Below are positions 34,301-46,206 of a stretch of DNA of 64,000 bases, in pieces. The stretch is from Asterochloris sp. CNOR1. Taxonomy: Eukaryota > Chlorophyta > Trebouxiophyceae > Trebouxiales > Trebouxiaceae. Every line of letters starts with the position of its first letter. The stretch's first letter is position 1. The stretch lies in assembly GCA_963969365.1 (NCBI GenBank), contig OZ017746.1, positions 3,968,001 to 4,032,000 on the forward strand, read 5' to 3'. Under the pieces are notes generated by a model that saw only the letters and a program-made list of their open reading frames with translations, made no database searches and was not told where the DNA came from. Made by a program: the position numbers and the translations under genes.

Positions 34301-37300
34301 GCCTTGGTGCGCTGGGCCTTGGGAGTGAAGTCAGCAATGTATCTTCTGTTGACTGTGCGGGCAGACCCTGCAGCGTGACAAGTTGCACATCATCACGACA
34401 GGCCACCCCAGATTGTGTAAGACGCAGCCCTGAATCTTGTTCACTGTGCTGGCGGCCCTGGATGTACACAAATGAACCAGGGCAAGGTGACACGGCAGCC
34501 TTTAATCACAGAGCAAAGCCAGTGCACAAGGCCATGAGGAGCAAGACGGCTGCTCTGGCATCGGCAAGACGGAAACACCAGTGATGTCAGGAATGCGGAG
34601 CGAGGAAGCCCCTGCACAGCGCAGCAAATCACCAACCTCTGACATTGCAGCAAGCGCATTAGCCCTGATTGACACACTATCCAACCCTAGCAGCAGGATG
34701 CAGCTTACTCCCAGGCTCATCAACAAGGCCTGAAAGCAGGGCTCAGCTGTGCACTGAGCTCACCGAAGCCGGTTATGAGTCTCGCCAGCAGGAGGATCCA
34801 GAAGCTCTGGAAGTCGTAGCCAAGGCAGTACAGAAAGTTGCCAGCCAGGCAGGCGATGCCGCTGGCAATCAGTGGCGCCTTGAAGCTGGAGTTTGTCCAT
34901 ACTGAGTACACTGCAGTGCACAGGCCTCTGGTGACTCAGGGCAGCGTGCGAAGCTGAGCACACAGGCACAGCGCATGCAGCGCACAGAGTTGCTGTCCCA
35001 GCGGACAGTGTGAACCTGTCCAATCTGAACACAATAAGAACAGTGCTGCGCACAAATTGGGTTTGCAAGGGATAGGCGGCTGGTACGTCAGCAGTTGAGA
35101 ATGACGCAACCAGAGACTTGAGAGACAAAGGACTGGAGAGAGCACGACATACAATGCCTTGATCTGTCAGCAGCCCTGGGCTGGGCGGACTTGAGGTAGC
35201 GGTCACAAACTGGCTGCTTGACCTTCAGCATTGACGTGAGGAAGGGCTCTGAGAGGAGCCTCTGCTTACATATTACTTACCCACTGTGCCAGGAATGGAG
35301 GCCACATCAGAGCACCCAATGACCAGCCCAGCCACAGACGCTCCAGAACCTATGTAGAAAAGGTAGTCTCTGATGTTGGGCAGCACCAACTGGTAGTTGG
35401 CCTGCATGCTGACAAGCTGGCATCAGCAGCGAGGGCAGGTAAAAGCAATGTTAAACATCTGTGGGACAAGCGTGAGCAATGAAGGCAGACAAGCAGCTAC
35501 AGGAAGCAGTGGGTCAGCATTGCACTGGGATTGAGGATGCATGCAAAGGCAGCTTCTGTCTGAGGGAGGGCCTATCTCAAGGCAGCGTCTTGCTGCTTGC
35601 AGCTGCAGACCCACAGTGTAAATGAGGCATGACAAAGCTCAAACTCAGCTCACCATGTAGAGTCCTGAGCTGGTACAGTTCAGTATGAGCCCTAGCATGG
35701 TTGCCACAGCCTTCTCATCTGCATGGCAGACATTCCCTCAGCCTGTCAGCACAGGCATCGTGACAGTGCTGCTGGCTGCACAGATCCTGCCAAGGAGGCG
35801 CATCTACACAGTCTGATGCAGCCCACTCCTACATTTGCTGTTGACCAAGAAGCTGCCGGCTTGCCGAGCTTGCCACTGCCAACAGGGGCTGCTCTCCCGC
35901 CTGGAGGTACTGTCCCGCCTGTGCGAGAGACAGCCTGCACCCACCTGGGGGAGGAGGCTCAAATATGCCGGCCCGCCGAGCATACCACTCGAGGGCATGC
36001 ACCAAGCTGGCATTGCGACGGGCCTCCGTTTTCGCGCTCTCCATGTGCTCCAGCACCTCCTCCATGGACTGCGCCAGGTCCACGTCAGCAGCCGATGTGG
36101 CGTCCTGCATCAAGGGTGCGAAGCTTGTCGGTACAAGGGGATATGATGCAAGCAGCTGAAGCCAAAACCCCATGGCGGGAATCCTTGTTGGCAGCTGAGG
36201 CAGACCACCCCACCAGCCATGTTGTCCTGTGGAAGATTTTGCACAGTGTGGTGCACATCAGTAAGCCTTTTAGCTTGCTCAGTTCGCAGCAGCTGCAGCA
36301 GCTGCTGAGATGTCACCCTGCCTGCCGAGGGTGCCTGATCAGTCTTACATGGCGAAAGACACGGACAGTGCCATGTTCCTGTGGTTCAGGTGCCTTTCTC
36401 TCCTGTATGGCCCAGACCGCAGGCAGCACAGGATCCCTGCTTCCAGCAACAGCTGAACATGGCCATCAACTGCCCAGGTCAGCACAGGGCCCCTGTGCCC
36501 AGCAGCAGCTGCAGAGCGCCACCAACTCTCCACATCAGCACAGGATTCATGGGCCCAACAGCAGCAGCCTGGGGCCAGCCACTCCCACAACGGCACTGAC
36601 AGCTTTCAAAGCCAGCGCTGTGCTCTGACCCTTGTTGCCGACAATTTGTGCTATCTGGTTGGCAGTTGCCATGCAGCTGTGCCTGCTTCCCAAGAGAAAT
36701 CAGCATGACGTTCCAATGCACCGCTCAGTCATGACTCAAAAAGTTTGCAGGTTCTGCATGCAGTGTGCTCCAGGCTCACATTTAGGTCGTCCGCTGTGTG
36801 TTGGGATGGAGAGAGACAACGAAATTGCTTCTGTCAATCATCACAGCCAACTACTTTGCTTAGCCCTAGGCCAGCCCTACACAGCAAGCTCACCTCCAAA
36901 TCCTGGGTGCTGCGCTTCAGCAGCACGGCCCGCCACGCCCGCAACTTGGCGTACATGCCGCGCAGCTTGTCGCCGCTGCGCTGCAGGCTGGGGTGGTTCT
37001 GCATGTTGTCCAAGTCTGCTGCAACCTGAGCTGGCAGGAAGGTGCCCTGCAGGGCAGCAACAGTAGCCTGAATACCCGAACATAGACTGTGGCTCTAGCT
37101 GAGACATGAGACCCTGCCCACAATGGCCAGCAACATGGGCTGACTCTATGCAACACCATGGCTCCTGCCATTCCATTTTGCAGGGTAATGCTTGACAGCA
37201 ACAGAGGGTCAAGCAAGGGGGGATGGGCATATCTAAACACTGAGCAACAGTGCCACTGCCAGATTGTAAACCTGAAGCTGCATACCTTGCTTAGTAGAAG

Positions 37301-39747
37301 GCAGAGCCTCACATGACACCATGCATGTGCAACCTTGGCAGCATCAACAGTGCTGGCAGGGATGTCATTGCATGCACGCCACGCAGTTTGACAAACAAAA
37401 CAGTGTCTCACTTGCAGCATCTTCCAGCCCGGCTCATGCGGGTGCTCGATTTCAAGGGCAAGATATCCTGGTGTGGGCTTGAGCGGCTCCACGTTCTTTG
37501 CATACTTCTTCAAGCTCTTCCGCAGTCCCTGCAGCGTCACCAAACGAGGTCAGACAGCCTGCTGCAACTCCTGCTGAAGCTGCCGTCATACTGGGGCTAA
37601 TACAGTGCTAACAATGAGCTGCTGGGCACCAGTGTGTAACTCTCTGCACTTTTGACTAAGGCAGGCATGCCCTGGCAAGTACCCAGCCATGCAATAAGGC
37701 AGCCTCTCTGCTGCTCCGTTCCGCAAGCGTGGTGAGACTGTCTCTCCATACCCAGCAGATGGCTGGGCGCATGAGCTTAGCCACTCAGATCTAGCTCATC
37801 AGCATATCAAGGCCCCAGGAGGCCCCTGGGCCCCAAAGGCACAGCCTGTCATGGTGACGGGAACAGCATTGCTGCCTGTTCACATTGCCCGCTGCGTCAT
37901 GGGCTCACCCGCATGTTGAGACTGACGAAGCCCAGGAGGTGGCAGATCTCCTGCGCCAGGTCCCTCAGCCTATGGATGCGCTGGTCAATCTGCTGCAGAC
38001 TGCTGCGCACAGCCGCCTGGTCTGCCTGCATGTCAGGGCGGTCTACAGTGACATCCGGACCCGCAGCAGATCTGCTGTGCATTGATGTGCTCAGCCGCCT
38101 GGCCTGCCTGCACCGCAGGGCGGAGCAGAGTGATGCTGGCACGACAGCAGAAATGCTGGACGCTGTCTCCTGCTCTGCCTGCATCACAAGGCAGGGTGCA
38201 GTGACGTCCAGCATCTGCATCACAAGCCGGTGTACAGTGACACTCAGCACCACAGTAGACCTGCAGCAGCCTGCTGTGCCCCAGCCGCCTGGTCTGCCTG
38301 CATCATGAGGCGGAGCACAATGACGTCCAGGCCCACAGCAGGTGCATGCGCCAGGTCCCTCAGCCTCTGAAGGCGCTGCTCACTTTGTTGGACACCGCTG
38401 CACAGGGCTGCCTGCTGTACCTGCACAATCCAATGGGGTGGCTGGTCCACATCACCACTGAGCCAGAGGCTCGTCCCCATGCAGCTGCCGCAAGCTTTGA
38501 GTGGATGTTGCATCCCCCTCTGAAAGTGTTGCAATACTGAGCGACAGACCGGCCACCACGCTTGGCATGAAATGTCCAGCAGGACACTGGCTTGCGTGCA
38601 TGGCAGCGCATGCAGCAGCACAACCATCTCCAAAAGTCTCATGCCATGCAGCAGTGCATGAGAAGTGCTGCTTCCTTGAAGCCAAAGTGTACACCATGCG
38701 GCAGGTCAACAGACGGTAGCATGCACCAGTTTGAAGCTGCCAGCTGAGACCACCTGATGCCATGCAGCAGCCGCATGCTGCATTGCCAAGCATGTGCAAT
38801 CAGCCCAGTCAGAGACTCACGACCTGCAGGAGCTGCATGGCGCCTGCAGCAGTGCCCATATTGTATGAATGAGCACCTGCTCATCCTCAATACTCTGCCC
38901 TGGCTTCAGCTGAGGCAGCTCCCGCTCCAGATCCCTCAACTCCTTTTCTATGTCAGCAGCCTTCTCCCCATAGAAGGCCAGCACCTTTTGCAGCTCGCCA
39001 TCTAGGGTGCCTGCCGTGGGTGAAGGTGGAATTTGGGTGGCAAAGCACAGCTGGCCGCAAACTGCTGCTGTTGCAGTGCAGGCCATGACTGTAGCAGCAA
39101 AGAGCAGGCAGGCTTATACGGCTGGCTGTGAGGTGGTTGTACGAGGCAGAAGCAATACCTATGCCGGGACTCAGCATGGGCACAGGACTTCCACTGCTTT
39201 TGCAGTGACCAGCCTCGCGGCCCTGACATGTCAGAGCTCAGCCAGCCCTGCACGTACCTGAGTATATGTATTTTTTGGCCACATACACCTGCAGCTCACA
39301 GCAACAGAAATTCAGGATCAGTCAGCCTGAAGCAGGACCTGTGGATCGCGCACGCTGCAGGGCCAGCATGCATCACACCAGCCTGTCAGTCACCTCTTCA
39401 AGTTCAGGCCTGTCCTTCAGCTCAATCATCTCCTTCACCAGAAGCTTTAGCTTCGCATAGTCCTGCAAGGCAACTAGGGCAGGAATAGAGCATGGCATAG
39501 GGGTGACGCAGACCACTGGGTCTCGCTACGGGGCACACAAGACAACATCAGGCTTGGCAGTGAGTGATGGATGCACTGCTTCCAGGCACAGCAGACAGCA
39601 TCCACAATGGCGGCAAAGGGGCTTGCATTGCAACTCTCATCATGTCAGGACATTGCTGCCAGGCACAGGAGCATCGTTACTTGCCAGATAGTATTCTTGC
39701 CATTCCATGTGCTGATCATGTCTGATCGTGTGCCCAAAGCGCACCAT
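31331..39747 (-). CDS. SPX-MFS vacuolar phosphate transporter (PHT5/VPT type)
   Basis: An N-terminal SPX domain senses inositol pyrophosphates and a major-facilitator domain moves phosphate, typically into the vacuole. ATG at 39747 starts MVRFGHTIRHDQHMEWQEYY (exon 39685-39747). It joins through a GC-AG intron to DYAKLKLLVKEMIELKDRP (39394-39462), then VYVAKKYIYSG and GELQKVLAFYGEKAADIEK (about 38860-39007). The SPX lysine cluster is in GLRKSLKKYAKN (about 37500-37540), after GFVSLNMR. After a linker come the membrane exons: YLFYIGSGASVAGLVIGCSD (about 35290-35410), FWILLLARLITGFG (about 34770-34910), RYIADFTPKAQRTKASAG (about 34290-34325, a family signature), GAWVMSAIWVVFLTITLICF (about 33700), FTSRLYGWTAGEAGLLLAAF (about 32640-32730), SALFLTIVACAMCFC (about 31950) and the last exon ending KRLAC (stop near 31331). 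It has 14 or more exons. Confidence 0.9.
32520..32740 (-). repeat. Membrane exon and its decayed intronic copy, offset about 104 bp
   Basis: Plus-strand caggcggctagtgaacaggg at 32588 copies caggcggctggtgaagaggg at 32692, and the preceding gcagcaggcctcccctgcag resembles gcaggccagcctccccagca. The copy at 32692 encodes the transporter segment FTSRLYGWTAGEAG. The other reads FTSRLCRWTAGEAC, then loses the frame and lies in an intron. Confidence 0.8.
37920..38425 (-). repeat. Degenerate tandem copies derived from an SPX-domain exon
   Basis: The exon encoding RIHRLRDLAQEICHLLGFVS (about 37915-38020) is followed by intronic partial copies. gcgccaggtccctcagcct occurs at about 37956 and again at about 38347. 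Variants of gcctgcatgtcagggcggtc recur at about 38024, 38105, 38178, 38213 and 38299, each followed by an agtgac/agtgatgc/aatgac tail. Spacing is irregular (35-90 bp). Confidence 0.75.
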
Positions 39748-40299
39748 TTTCTAGACCTGCAGTGGCAACCCCAGAACTTCTCAGCAGGTCATCACACAGC
39801 CTCAAGCTGCATGGGGCACGCAGCAGGCAATTGCACGCTCATGGAGGGACACTTTGAAGGCAGAGCCCTGATGCCAAGCATCTTTTCATTGGCTTGCTCT
39901 TGCCATGAGGTGCCTGTGACCGTGCATGTAGAATTGGTCAACATACCTGAAGGAATGGTGCAATGGCCTGGATCTGCCTCTTAGAAAATAGGGTGGTGTC
40001 CTGCAGAACTAGCTGTGAAGTTGTGCCAACAGGGTCTGAAGTGCTGTGTACTCAGCTTCTGTCAGACGACAAGCCTACAGTGGCCAGAATTATTGGGCAA
40101 GTGTTCTTGTTTTGGTTTAGTCACATCAGCTAGATGATAGGGATATTGAATGCAGCAGCTAGCAAAAGACTTTTGCTAGGCGGCCCCGAAGCTGTGAGTC
40201 CAGTGTAACAATCAAGCCGTGACAGGAACACACACACACACAGAGGCCATTCTGCAGACGCCCTTGTGGTGAGCCATGCAAAATTTGATGTTGCACTGG

Positions 40300-40560
40300 C
40301 ATGAAAGTGATGATATTGCCTCATGTTCACGCTCATTTGATCAATCTCCTGCAGGTCCATGAACACCTTGCAGGCCATATAGAGCCTTGCAATGTTTGGC
40401 TGCTGGTCCTGCATATGCTGCCCGCCATCTCCCGGCGCAGAGCCTGGGGTGCTCGATTTCAAGAGAGAGCAGCGGCACCGCCTGCTGCACTCTCAGCCAG
40501 CTCCTGAGGCTGCCACAGACCCTGCGCCGCAGCTCACCCTGCAGGAAAAGGTGCCTGCCA
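40300..40560 (-). pseudogene. Possible remnant of an SPX-domain duplicate upstream of the SPX-MFS gene
   Basis: Minus-strand translation gives LRRRVCGSLRSWLR, then LSLEIEHPR (about 40440-40545), then VFMDLQEIDQMSVNMR (about 40310-40365). These mirror GLRKSLKKYAKN...LALEIEHPHEPGW (37430-37540) and LAQEICHLLGFVSLNMR (about 37915-37965) of the neighbouring gene. The 16-mer ggtgctcgatttcaag is identical at 37441 and 40448. The copy lacks the SPX lysines and cannot be joined into an open gene. Confidence 0.45.
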
Positions 40561-40685
40561 GTGATGCACATGCGCAGCCATATTGGCACTGGGGTGGCTC
40601 GGATGATGTGCATGGGCCATATGCAGCATGGCTTGCAAATGCATGTGAGCCCCAGCTGAGGATACTTGCTCAGCGCAGAGCACTG

Positions 40686-43600
40686 ATGGTGACGCCGTTT
40701 CCAGCAGCTCTCCAGAACACTAAATATCCGCCTTGCGCCCTGCAGAGGATCCAGAGGTGCAAACAGAGCCTGCAGCTCAACAATGGGCGCCTGTACCTGA
40801 CAGGTGCACGGGGTGTTCGATCTCCAGACTGTAGCTCTGCACTCAATCAATCAAACATGCAGCAGAGGCCGCCTGCTTGTCAGCAAGGCAGACCATGTTG
40901 TCTACTTCTGAGAAGGCTTTCAGCAGACATGTTGTTGCCTGGGAACTGGCAGTGGAGCGACAGGTTTACTTTTACTTCCATTGCCTGCCATACTTTCCAC
41001 AGCCATAGACTCGGACCATTGCTGCTGGCCTGCAGGTGTCTTTGTGCGCGCCAATGCTGTGAATACCAACAAGCGGGTGTATCCAAAGGCAAGCTCGCTT
41101 CTGGCCTGTGGCTCTGCAGCTTCCAGTCTGAGGCAGCTGCCAGTCTGCAGACGACCCGCCTGGGCCGGCAGGGCCTGCATGCTTGGCGCTGCCTTGTTGG
41201 ATTTATGGCTTCAGGCCTACACTCTGCAAAAGGTGGCTTAGATGGTCACCTGCTGCACGTCTGCCGCCTCAGCACTTACAAGGCTGACAGTGAGGGTTGG
41301 CAATGCATGTCACCCAAGTGCAAGTTCTGTTCCTTGTCCACTGCAGGAGATCATAGCGGCAGAGGTCGCCAGGTTTTACCAAAAGCTGGTGGTGGAGGGC
41401 ACTGCCTTTGGAGAGCTGTGTCACCCGGGATACACCTGTGAGACATACAAGGAGCTGCACTTAGCAGCTGTCAGCCACCAGGCAAGCAGACGACTAACTC
41501 GCTCGGCATGTAGCTGAGAGTGGCTGATGTTTTGCCTGCCAAGGTGACGTTCTTGAATCTACAGCTGTCAGGTTGTCAGCCATCAGGCAAGCAGAACATG
41601 CGTGTGCACAGCACGTGGCATCGCGGTCACCCCACCTGACAGCAGTCAACCCCCAGGCAAGCCGCATCCAGCAGTGCAGTGCCTGCAAGTGACATGCTCA
41701 GAGCGGCTGCAGCGCCGCCAGCCAGTTTTGGCCTGCAGCTGTGCCCTTCTCAGGGCGCGAGTGTGGCACGCAGCGCACTCATCTCAGCCTGCGACAACTG
41801 CTGCCCTGTGATGCTGAATCGATCTGGCCGCGGGCATGTGCCTGTCCAAGGGCATGGCTGCAAGCTTGGATGCTATGCCCAGCATGCAAGGTGGTGCACT
41901 AGAGTGCCACTTAACTTGCTGGTCCCATTGAGAGTGCCTGCTGGCAGCTTGCGGCGAGCTGGCGGCATGGCGTTTGTTGATCTCGCTGGCCCTCAAGTAG
42001 CCACACCGTTGCTGTCTCAGAGTCCCGTTGAGTGGACAGGCGAGCAGCCGCATGCCGGTGGCAATTAGTGGGCTCAGCACACATCACAGTACATTGAGCT
42101 TGGCCAGCGTCCCTGCTCACCAGTAGTTGGCTCTGGTGGGCTGACAACAGGGTTCAGAGCCAAACCCTCCTGACCTTCTCATGCCCTTCTTAGCATGGCC
42201 TGCTCTTGGCAGGACAGGGGGACTGGCTGAGTTTGATGCAGTATGCTCAGAGCGCTCCAATGCCAGCACTGCATGCTGACTCCATGCTGATGACAAGCTG
42301 CACAATCATTCCTTCTGCCTCCTGTGGAGGCCACATCTGCAATGCCCTCAGCTGAGCCCTTTACCTGTCCTGCCTCCCTGCAGGTGCTGGCACTGTGGTG
42401 GGCTGACGATAAACTGCATGGGCTCCTGGAGATCCTTGACACGCGGGCAGGGCGCCTGGCCAGGCAGCTGTACCTGCAGGGGTACCTCTTTGGGGCCTCT
42501 TCGCGGGGCTGGTGCTCCCAGGGGGACAGCGGGGAGGGCGACTACAAAACAGTCATGGACGACCTGGAGCTACTCACGTGAGTGGGATGGGTGAAACACC
42601 TGGGGCGAGGGTGGGGCCTCCTGCCGCGTGCTGGACGCCTCAAGCCCCACTTGGAACATCTGCTGCCGATGCAAGGGAAATTGGACGCGCAGGCTATCAG
42701 CTTTGAGGAGGTGGTGGGTGGTCGCGCAGGGTAGCTTGGTGTTGTGAGCTACAGTGAGGGCTGATCTGAGAGATGGAGGGGGGCTTCTGCATATCCCGGG
42801 TGGTCTTGGCTGGTCTGCATGCTCCAGGGCTGGCTTGCCTGCTCACAAAGGGCGAGCGGAGCACATGCTGAGTACTGGAGCTTGCATACAGCACAGGGCT
42901 GCTCTTGCAACTGTAAGTCCTGAGCCTACTGCCCGCACTGCTGGCATGTGGGTGCAGCAGCCCCTCATCCCCTCCCCCCCAACCCATAGCACTGGCTGCC
43001 TGCGCCAAACCTGCCAGGCCAGACCCATCAGGCAAGTGCAGCGCCCACCTGGCTTAGCGTGGTGTTGTCCGTGCAGGTTTGACCTTGCCCCCTGTCCTGC
43101 CAACCACCTGTGGCTGTACCCTGTCGTGCGAGAATACAAGGAGACCCACCAGCGAGCCGATGCTGTGCTGCAGCGGGCGATGGAGGGCGACACAGGTGCG
43201 CTGAGAAGCAGGCTCAGGCTTGCGCTGAAATACCCTTCAAATCAGGGCCTGACGCGCCATGCCCAGGTCGACCACTTTGCAGCGCAGTCCTGTGGCCGCT
43301 GCATGTGTGCTGGTTGTCCGACCTGGCAAATATGGCGTCCAGGGAAAGCTCAGGGTAGGGTGGCCTGGCTGTGCAGTAGGGTGGCCTGGCTGTGCAGCAG
43401 GCAGGCAGGCTCAAAGTTGCAGCACAGACTGCCTCTATGGGTCTTTCCAGTTTAGCTGCATGAAGGAGGGCAGTTTTAGCGTAGGAGCCACCAACATACC
43501 CTGCCATCCTCTTAAAAAACCCTAATTCTGACCTGCAGGTGTGCTTCCGCTGTACCCTTGCCTAGATCCAGCCGCTCAGAGGGATGCCTGGTCCATCCGC

Positions 43601-46206
43601 CACCGCATGCAGAGGGACAGGCAGCCCGGCGGCGCTGCCTGCCGGCGGACCGCCTCGGCCACCGTCCTTGACACCTCTGCAGCGAGGGCGGCCCTGCAGT
43701 CCAACACAGCCACCATGTCGGCTGCTGCAGCGGCTGCAGGTACAAGCCTGCAGCAGGTGACCCCTGACAATGTTCTGTTTGTGTTCCTGCTCATGTCAGG
43801 ATCTTGGTATTGTGCTCACAGCTTGCACCTGCCCACTAAAGTTGGGATACACAATTCAGAGGAGCTTTTGCGTGTGACAAAGCTGTGCTGTTTCCAAGCA
43901 GCAGCCCTGGAGGAAAGCTTGCCAGGACGCAGCTAGGGCTTGGCAAGAATGTGTGACTCATGCAGAACATCAAAGTTTACCTCTGGTCTGATGCTGCAGC
44001 GCTGGAGGCTGCCAGCACCTGGCCAAGCGTGATGGCTGCACCAGAGCTGGTGTCTGATGCCCCAAAGCCTCTGTATTCAACAGGGCTGATTCTGGTTGCA
44101 GGCGGCTGCGCTGGAGCCTGCCCAGACATGGCCGGGTGAGTCAGCTACGCCAGAGCTCCTGGACGATGGCAGCAGCGGTCCTGCGAGCTATGGCCAGAGG
44201 GCGGCAGCTCTGCTGGACGGGCTGTCAGAGCTGCAGCCTGCCAGCAGTGGGGATCAGCATGCCAGCAATGATGTGAGGCCTGCACTGCCCTTCGCCTGCC
44301 CCACCCGAGGCCATCCCATGTGCAGCCCACTTCAGCGGATAGTCAGCAAATAATCAGCAAGCTGCTGGCTAGGTTTGCAACATATAGAGCAGCAGGGAAT
44401 CAAGGACTTGCAGCACCTGCATTTGCCATGTCGCTCAAATTGTGAGTGCAGTCTCTCCCAAGAACTGCAGCAACAGACTGCCTCACATCAGCCAGTCTGG
44501 CAGGGGGTGCCTCCCTTGTGCATGCGTCCCTTCTATAGAAAGCAGAAGGGCTGCAGAACATCCTGTGGTGGCCGGCTGCAGGCAATTGAGGAGCCGCTCG
44601 GCGCCAGCAGCAGATGCACGGCAGCAGGCCCGCATGTCTCACCTCAGCAGGAGCAGGGCAGCAGGGCTGCTGGCAGCCACGCTGCTGCGGCTGCTTGCCG
44701 AGCGCCATCCTTGCCGTCGCCTGCCGCTCTACAAGTGGAGGCCTCACCCAAGGCTGCTGGGCGGGGGTCTGCGCGGCGAGCGTCTGCCACCCTGCTGGAC
44801 GTGGACTCCCCTGATGAGCTGCCGCTGAGGCACCGCGTGGATCCTGTGACGTGAGCCCTTGCATGTGATTCAGGTCCCACCTCATATGAGTCTGGTGGGC
44901 TCTGCAGGGGGACCACAGGGTGCGCCTGGAGGGTTGCTGCGAGGGTATTGCGGGACTCTCTGGGGTGATCAGATGGTGTGCTTGGGTGCAACTGGTCATG
45001 CTGCGCACTTTGCACTGCTGGGGAGTAGACCCCCTGATCAGATGGCGCCGAGGCACGGGGCGCAGCCTGTGACATGGGTTGCGCACCTGTTTGGCATGTC
45101 ACACCACACTTGAGGTCGATGGCCCCTCCAGGGGCGTGCCTGGAGGGTCTCGACGACTGGTTGAGGCTGCAGCCCTCTCAAGGGGGTTCAAGGGCTGGAG
45201 GTTAGCTGGGGGTGGCTTGGCCTATCCCTGGGCATGTGGCACCTGTTGACGTCTGTTTGATTGCCTGAGGTGTTTTGGTGGCGATGAGGCACAGGGTGGG
45301 TGTCGTGATGCGAGCTGCCTAGTGTCATGCATCTGCAGAATGCTGTTCATCCAGCCCTGGAGCTTCCCTTCACTTGAAGCTTCCATCAAAAGTATGCTTC
45401 TGAGCAGGTGGGTGCAGGACCATGAAGGGCTGCTTGACCTGCATGTCTCCTGGGCTTATCGGCAACTGCCCATGCGCAGGTGTGCCGTCTGGCTGCAGGG
45501 ATGTCAGGAGCCGCCTGACGCGCATGGAGAAGATGCTGGACATGATGCAGCTGGGGGAGTTCAAGCTGCAGGAGGTCACGCGCAAGGTACGCTCAGTACT
45601 CCTGCCAGTGGGTGCAGCTGTAGGGAGGCATGCTGAGCTGCTGCACAGGACATCAACCAGAGGGACCTAGCCCCCTCAAAACCCTAAAAAATGCAGAACA
45701 CTCACGCTCTGAGTGCTGCCTCCTGCCTGCTTCATGGGACAGCCAGGCGCTGTGGCAGGTCCTCAAACCCTGTACTCACCTTTCCTAAGCACGGTACTTG
45801 AGGGTTCCAGCCTGCCTGCCGAAAGTCTACCACAACAACTAATTTTGCATATAATCATGTCAGGCCAGGACTCTGCCTGCAGGGCCTCAAGCACAGCCCC
45901 AGCCAGCAGGCAGTCCTGCAGGCGCTGACGAAGCAGGGCAGCCAGGGGGCCTTCGCAGGCAACCCGCCCAAGCCTGGCAGTGGCCACTGCCAGCATGCCA
46001 GCAGCGGCTCAATTGGGCCTCTTATGGATCTCTCCTCAGAGCAGGTCTCAGCTGACAACACCCCTCTGCTGTCTGCGGCGGCGGCGGTTGGGCTGCTGGA
46101 TGAGGAAGAGCTGAGGAGGGCAGCCCCAGTCAAGTCCATCCGCCAAAGCCTGAGCCACAGTGCTGCGCAGCAGCAGCAGGGGAAGGCAGAGCCGCTCAGC
46201 ATATGA
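40686..46206 (+). CDS. Prohead core protease (T4 gp21 / peptidase S77) homologue with C-terminal extension
   Basis: T4-type prohead proteases cleave scaffold and capsid proteins during phage head maturation. Exons 40686-40803, 41036-41088, 41347-41481, 42384-42577, 43077-43195 and 43539-43739 join in consistent phase (1, 0, 0, 2, 1, 1). Numbered from ATG 40686, the conserved core runs LNNGRLYLTGVF, NTNKRVYPKEII (about 50-60), FGELCHPG (His83), LALWWADDKLHG and LFGASSRGW (Ser141/142), a His/Ser pair spaced as in gp21. The core ends near YPVVREYKE. The tail (exons about 44102-44268, 44580-44850, 45490-45587, 45883-46206) is Ala/Ser-rich, has a short coiled coil (RLTRMEKMLDMMQLGEFKLQ) and ends EPLSI. 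Two introns (41089 and 41482) use GC donors (GCAAGC). The start and tail exons are less certain. No other viral gene lies nearby, so its present function is unknown. Confidence 0.82.
43990..44170 (+). repeat. 109-bp duplication in the tail of the protease homologue gene
   Basis: cgctggaggctgccagcacc at 44000 resembles cgctggagcctgcccagaca at 44109, with matching tails (caagcgtgatggctgcacca against gggtgagtcagctacgccag, then gagctggtgtctgatg against gagctcctggacgatg). In translation ALEAASTWPSVMAAPEL pairs with ALEPAQTWPGESATPEL. One or both may be coding. Confidence 0.75.

Noticed and set aside
40392-41441. 349-codon plus-strand open frame as one unbroken gene
   Set aside because: Only a piece of it (about 40686-40803) matches the prohead protease family. 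The next family exons (41036-41088 and 41347-41481) are in other frames and need splicing, so the frame as a whole is accidental.
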